From positions 1 to 7,698 of the forward strand of contig DATIOK010000040.1 in assembly GCA_035473255.1 (NCBI GenBank): DNA of 7,698 bases, written 5' to 3'. This document shows positions 5,462 to 7,698 of this stretch, piece by piece (positions within the stretch are counted from its first letter, which is position 1; each line of letters opens with the position of its first letter). The notes beneath the pieces are model-generated. The model searched no databases and was not told the DNA's origin. It saw nothing but the letters and a program-made list of their open reading frames with translations. The DNA comes from JAICYJ01 sp035473255. GTDB taxonomy: Bacteria > Actinomycetota > Thermoleophilia > Gaiellales > JAICJC01. Made by a program: the position numbers and the translations under genes.

Positions 5462-5490
5462 TTGTCAGGCGGTCAGCGGAGGGGTATCCT
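5462..5490 (+). promoter_or_regulatory. Sigma-70-type promoter of the secreted protein gene
   Basis: TTGTCA (5462-5467) and TATCCT (5485-5490) are separated by exactly 17 bases, the best match to a vegetative promoter in the window. Transcription would start near 5497, leaving a leader of about 25 bases that includes the SD at 5508-5514. It separates the 5522 gene from the tRNA-Leu transcript. Confidence 0.6.
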
Positions 5491-5521
5491 CGGCCGCGAG
5501 ACGCGAGTGGGGAGGGCCCTG

Positions 5522-6346
5522 ATGAGGCGCGGGTTCGGGTTCTTGATGATCGTGATAGCTGTTGTGGTGCTCGCGCAACCGGCCGCGGCCGCGACCGGGC
5601 CGATGCGGATCGTGACGTTCCACCGACCGGCTGGAAGCGGGTGCGCGACGACGACGGGCGTCAAGGCAGCTGCCTCCGCGACCGGGATCGGCTGGGACGG
5701 GGCGAGGGTGCTAGTCAGCTGCTGGGCGGATCAGGCGATCGATCGGTACACGCAAGCTGGCGGCCTGATCGACGTCGTCACGGTGCATGGCCTTCCCGGG
5801 CCGGGCCTCGGCGGCCTCAGCTGGGACGCTAACCACCACGTCTGGTGGGCGTGTGCGGTCGACGGGGAGATCACGAACAAGAAGCTGTCGAAGGGCGTCG
5901 GCTACATCACGCCCGATGGCAGCTGGCACTCGGCGGCGATCGCGCCGCACGGCTGCATCAACAACGTCACCTATGAGGCTGGGCGTGTCTATGCGGACGG
6001 CGCCTACGCCAATTCGCATGCGACGAGCACCACGGTCGACGTGGGTGTGGTGACGGTCGGGAGCGGCGGGCGGTTGCATCTGCCGGCGAGGCTCGCGGAC
6101 CTGCATCCGGTGCTGTGGAGTCCGCACACGTCGGGGAACCTGTTCGACGACGCTGGCGACCTGCTGTGGCAGGCCGACCAGTTCGGCAGCACCAAGCGGA
6201 TCTGGCACAACGGGGTGCTGGTGCTGTCCACGACGCTGCGGATCGAGCAGCTCGCCTGCAACGAGGCGACCGGCACGGTGTACGTCAAGTGGTTCAATCA
6301 GAACCGTTTCGGCGTGATCGCGGACAGCAGCGGCTCCGGCTGCTAG
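5522..6346 (+). CDS. Secreted protein, propeller-like, six cysteines
   Basis: A 274-residue protein exported through the Sec route. Residues 2-3 are Arg, 5-18 are hydrophobic, and an AQPAAAA stretch (18-24) offers a signal peptidase cut near 24-25. No lipobox cysteine is present. The mature part is rich in Gly, Trp, Thr and short beta strands, with repeated patterns such as GIGWDGARVLVSCWAD (56-70) and GGLSWDANHHVWWACAVDG (97-115). These resemble beta-propeller blades of SMP-30/NHL-type proteins, though I cannot count blades or name a family. Cysteines at 41, 67, 111, 145, 246 and 274 could form three disulfides outside the cell. ATG 5522 is chosen because GGGAGGG lies seven bases upstream and the signal peptide begins there; longer in-frame extensions read through tRNA-Leu. 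It is likely a single-gene transcript with its own promoter at 5462-5490. Function unknown; sugar, lactone or surface-ligand binding is conceivable. Confidence 0.8.
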   Translation: MRRGFGFLMIVIAVVVLAQPAAAATGPMRIVTFHRPAGSGCATTTGVKAAASATGIGWDGARVLVSCWADQAIDRYTQAGGLIDVVTVHGLPGPGLGGLSWDANHHVWWACAVDGEITNKKLSKGVGYITPDGSWHSAAIAPHGCINNVTYEAGRVYADGAYANSHATSTTVDVGVVTVGSGGRLHLPARLADLHPVLWSPHTSGNLFDDAGDLLWQADQFGSTKRIWHNGVLVLSTTLRIEQLACNEATGTVYVKWFNQNRFGVIADSSGSGC

Positions 6347-6356
6347 AACCGTGCCT

Positions 6357-6397
6357 CTCAGCGGCCGCCGGTAGCCGCCGTAGCTCAAATCGCTGAG
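6357..6397 (+). terminator. Possible stem-loop after the secreted protein gene
   Basis: CTCAGCG (6357-6363) and CGCTGAG (6391-6397) are perfect 7-bp arms that begin 11 bases after the stop at 6346. The 27-base loop contains a near-tandem GCCGCCGGTA/GCCGCCGTA and can form an inner GCGGC/GCCGC stem. No T-run follows, so this is a weak terminator call. The next gene starts at 6444, and I see no clear promoter for it in the gap, so partial read-through could feed it. Confidence 0.4.
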
Positions 6398-6443
6398 CCG
6401 GCGTGGAGTTTGGCGACCCCCTCCGCGGGGCACTGAAAGCAGG

Positions 6444-7574
6444 GTGAACACCAACTCCCGAGCCGAAGACGGTAGCGCGACGGTGTCTTCGACCATCGGC
6501 CTTGCCTCCGGCAAGATCGCCGTGGGCGAGGTGCCGCGCCATGTCGTGCTGGACGTGCCGCTGCGGGTGATCGCGAAGGTGCTGCTCTCGGTGCTCGTGT
6601 TCACGATCGCCGTGTCGCTGCTTGCGAGCGTCCGCACCGTCCTGATCTGGGTCGGTCTGGCCCTGTTCATCGCCGTCGCCCTGAACCCGGCGGTCGTCCA
6701 GGTCGAGCGCGTGATGCGCCGTACCTGGGCGGTGGTGACCGTGTTCATGGGATTCGTGATCGGTCTGCTAGCGGTGATGGCGTTGCTGGTCGCACCGTTC
6801 GTCGGTCAGATCGACCGCATCCCGGAGACCGCCCCACAGGCCGCGAACCGCCTGGCGAGAAACCCGCTGATCCATCGCCTCGACCAGCACTACCAGGTGA
6901 TCGACAAGGTCAAGGCGCACGCATCCGACCTGCCCGACATCGTCTTCGGCGCCGCCGGCACTGTCGTGAACGGCGTGGCTGCGACGGTGACGGTGCTGTT
7001 CCTGGCGGCCTTCGTGCTGTTCGAGTTGCCGCAGATCAACGAGCTGATCCTGTCCCAGCTGCGGCCCAGCGGCGCCGACCGCGCCCGCGAGATCGGCGGG
7101 CACATCAACCGCACGGTCGGCGGCTACGTCGCCGGCAACCTGCTGATCTCGGTGATAGCCGGCGTCGTCGCCGCGCTGACGCTATGGATCCTCCACGTCC
7201 CATACGCGCTGACGCTGGGAGTGGTGGTGGCGATCGGTGACCTGGTGCCGCTGGTCGGCGCCACGATCGCGTCGATCCTAGTGATCGCGGTCGCGTACTT
7301 CGCAGGAGGCACCACCGACGGGATCATCGTGTTCGTCGTGATCATGGTCTACCAGCAGATCGAGAATCACCTGATCCAGCCGGCCGTCTACCGCCGCACC
7401 GTGCAGATGCCCGCCCTGGTGGTGCTGATAGCGGTGCTCGTCGGCGCCGCGCTGCTGGGCATCCTCGGCGCGCTGATCGCGATCCCGATCGCGGGCACCA
7501 TCCAGGTGGTCGTGAGAGACCTGCTGCGCGAGCGGGCCGAGCGTATCAGCGTTCAGGAGCCTGGCGGGACGTAG
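6444..7574 (+). CDS. AI-2E family transporter (PF01594 type)
   Basis: A 376-residue integral membrane protein of the AI-2E/UPF0118 family (relatives: YdiK, PerM, TqsA). A soluble N-terminus of about 40 residues is followed by hydrophobic helices near 45-62, 66-85 and 96-120, an amphipathic loop (120-172), then helices near 173-198, 229-252, 257-285, 291-305 and 322-352. Family hallmarks are visible: GGYVAGNLLIS (226-236), GDLVPLVGATI (265-275), YQQIENHLIQPAVYRR (303-318) and GILGALIAIPIA (339-350). Length is normal. Despite the family name, few members have been tied to autoinducer-2 export; others act in sodium/proton exchange or have no known substrate, so no substrate is assigned. The start is GTG 6444, preceded by GAAAGCAGG, which gives only a weak SD. 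A later start, such as GTG 6483, would also keep the whole membrane domain. Its 3' end overlaps the convergent gene at 7546 by 29 bases. Confidence 0.88.
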   Translation: MNTNSRAEDGSATVSSTIGLASGKIAVGEVPRHVVLDVPLRVIAKVLLSVLVFTIAVSLLASVRTVLIWVGLALFIAVALNPAVVQVERVMRRTWAVVTVFMGFVIGLLAVMALLVAPFVGQIDRIPETAPQAANRLARNPLIHRLDQHYQVIDKVKAHASDLPDIVFGAAGTVVNGVAATVTVLFLAAFVLFELPQINELILSQLRPSGADRAREIGGHINRTVGGYVAGNLLISVIAGVVAALTLWILHVPYALTLGVVVAIGDLVPLVGATIASILVIAVAYFAGGTTDGIIVFVVIMVYQQIENHLIQPAVYRRTVQMPALVVLIAVLVGAALLGILGALIAIPIAGTIQVVVRDLLRERAERISVQEPGGT

Positions 7575-7698
7575 CGCTGACTGCACCGTTCGGGGCGGCG
7601 ACACGCTCGGCCGGTTCCGGCGCCGGTGCCTTGAACCCCGCCGCCATGGCACCCATGGCCTGCGTCAGCTCGCTGGGGATCATCCAGATCGTGCTGCC
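7546..7698 (-). CDS. Partial CDS, probable SPFH/slipin C-terminus
   Basis: An open minus-strand frame enters from the right edge and ends at TGA 7548-7546, giving the last 50 residues of a longer protein. It opens with GSTIWMIPSELTQAMGAM, which resembles the end of the C-terminal helix of slipin-like SPFH (band 7/stomatin) proteins, where an IPSEL-type stretch is common. After this comes a disordered Ala/Pro/Glu-rich tail (APAPEPAERVAAP) that finishes in Gln-Ala-Pro-Glu-Arg. SPFH proteins form oligomeric scaffolds at the membrane. The last nine codons and the stop overlap the AI-2E gene antisense. The start and the SPFH domain are outside the window, so the family call rests on one short motif. 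Confidence 0.55.
   Translation of the reverse strand, partial: GSTIWMIPSELTQAMGAMAAGFKAPAPEPAERVAAPNGAVSATSRQAPER

Noticed and set aside
6374..6440. tRNA-like D arm (GCTC-8 bases-GAGC) after a GCCGCCG and TA
   Set aside because: No matching acceptor 3' strand, anticodon stem or TTCGA T loop follows, so it is not a tRNA; the D-arm likeness is chance or a remnant too weak to claim.
5711..6748. 345-residue minus-strand open frame opposite the secreted and AI-2E genes
   Set aside because: It spans two genes and their gap with no SD and an Arg/Pro/Thr-rich composition, which makes it antisense shadow.

Overview
The window is GC-rich DNA with actinobacterial traits: GC-rich codon use, GTG/TTG starts, weak or absent Shine-Dalgarno sequences, and two tRNA genes without an encoded CCA end. 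A member of the Actinomycetota is likely, possibly a deep lineage such as Thermoleophilia. The placement is inference from style and families; no marker gene is present.

Layout from left to right. Positions 1-433 hold no convincing long gene. They contain two strong hairpins with related stems (5-40 and 297-335, the second a probable intrinsic terminator), a nested hairpin (211-247) and one weak small ORF (132-209). A one-domain cupin follows (434-766, +). It converges, with a 4-base gap, on a minus-strand block: a 120-residue helical protein of unknown function (771-1133), a 553-residue TPR protein (1176-2837) and tRNA-His(GUG) (2868-2942). Upstream of the tRNA lies a 227-base non-coding stretch with a striking cluster of GTGAC motifs, many 11 bp apart, and a diverged 32-base direct repeat. 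Next is a 692-residue KAP-family P-loop NTPase (3170-5248, -), whose Walker A lysine is replaced by arginine.

To the right of 5248 the genes switch to the plus strand: tRNA-Leu(UAG) (5324-5406), a secreted propeller-like protein with six cysteines and a good sigma-70-type promoter (5522-6346), and an AI-2E family membrane protein (6444-7574). The last overlaps, tail to tail, the 3' end of a gene running in from the right edge (7546-7698, -) that looks like the C-terminus of an SPFH/slipin protein.

The genes do not form one obvious pathway. Most look like chromosomal housekeeping or uncharacterised single genes. The most unusual parts are the KAP NTPase with its altered P-loop, bracketed by two outward-facing tRNA genes, and the helically phased repeat cluster just beyond its 3' end. 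KAP NTPases are sometimes linked to phage exclusion, but no partner gene here makes a defence role more than a hypothesis.
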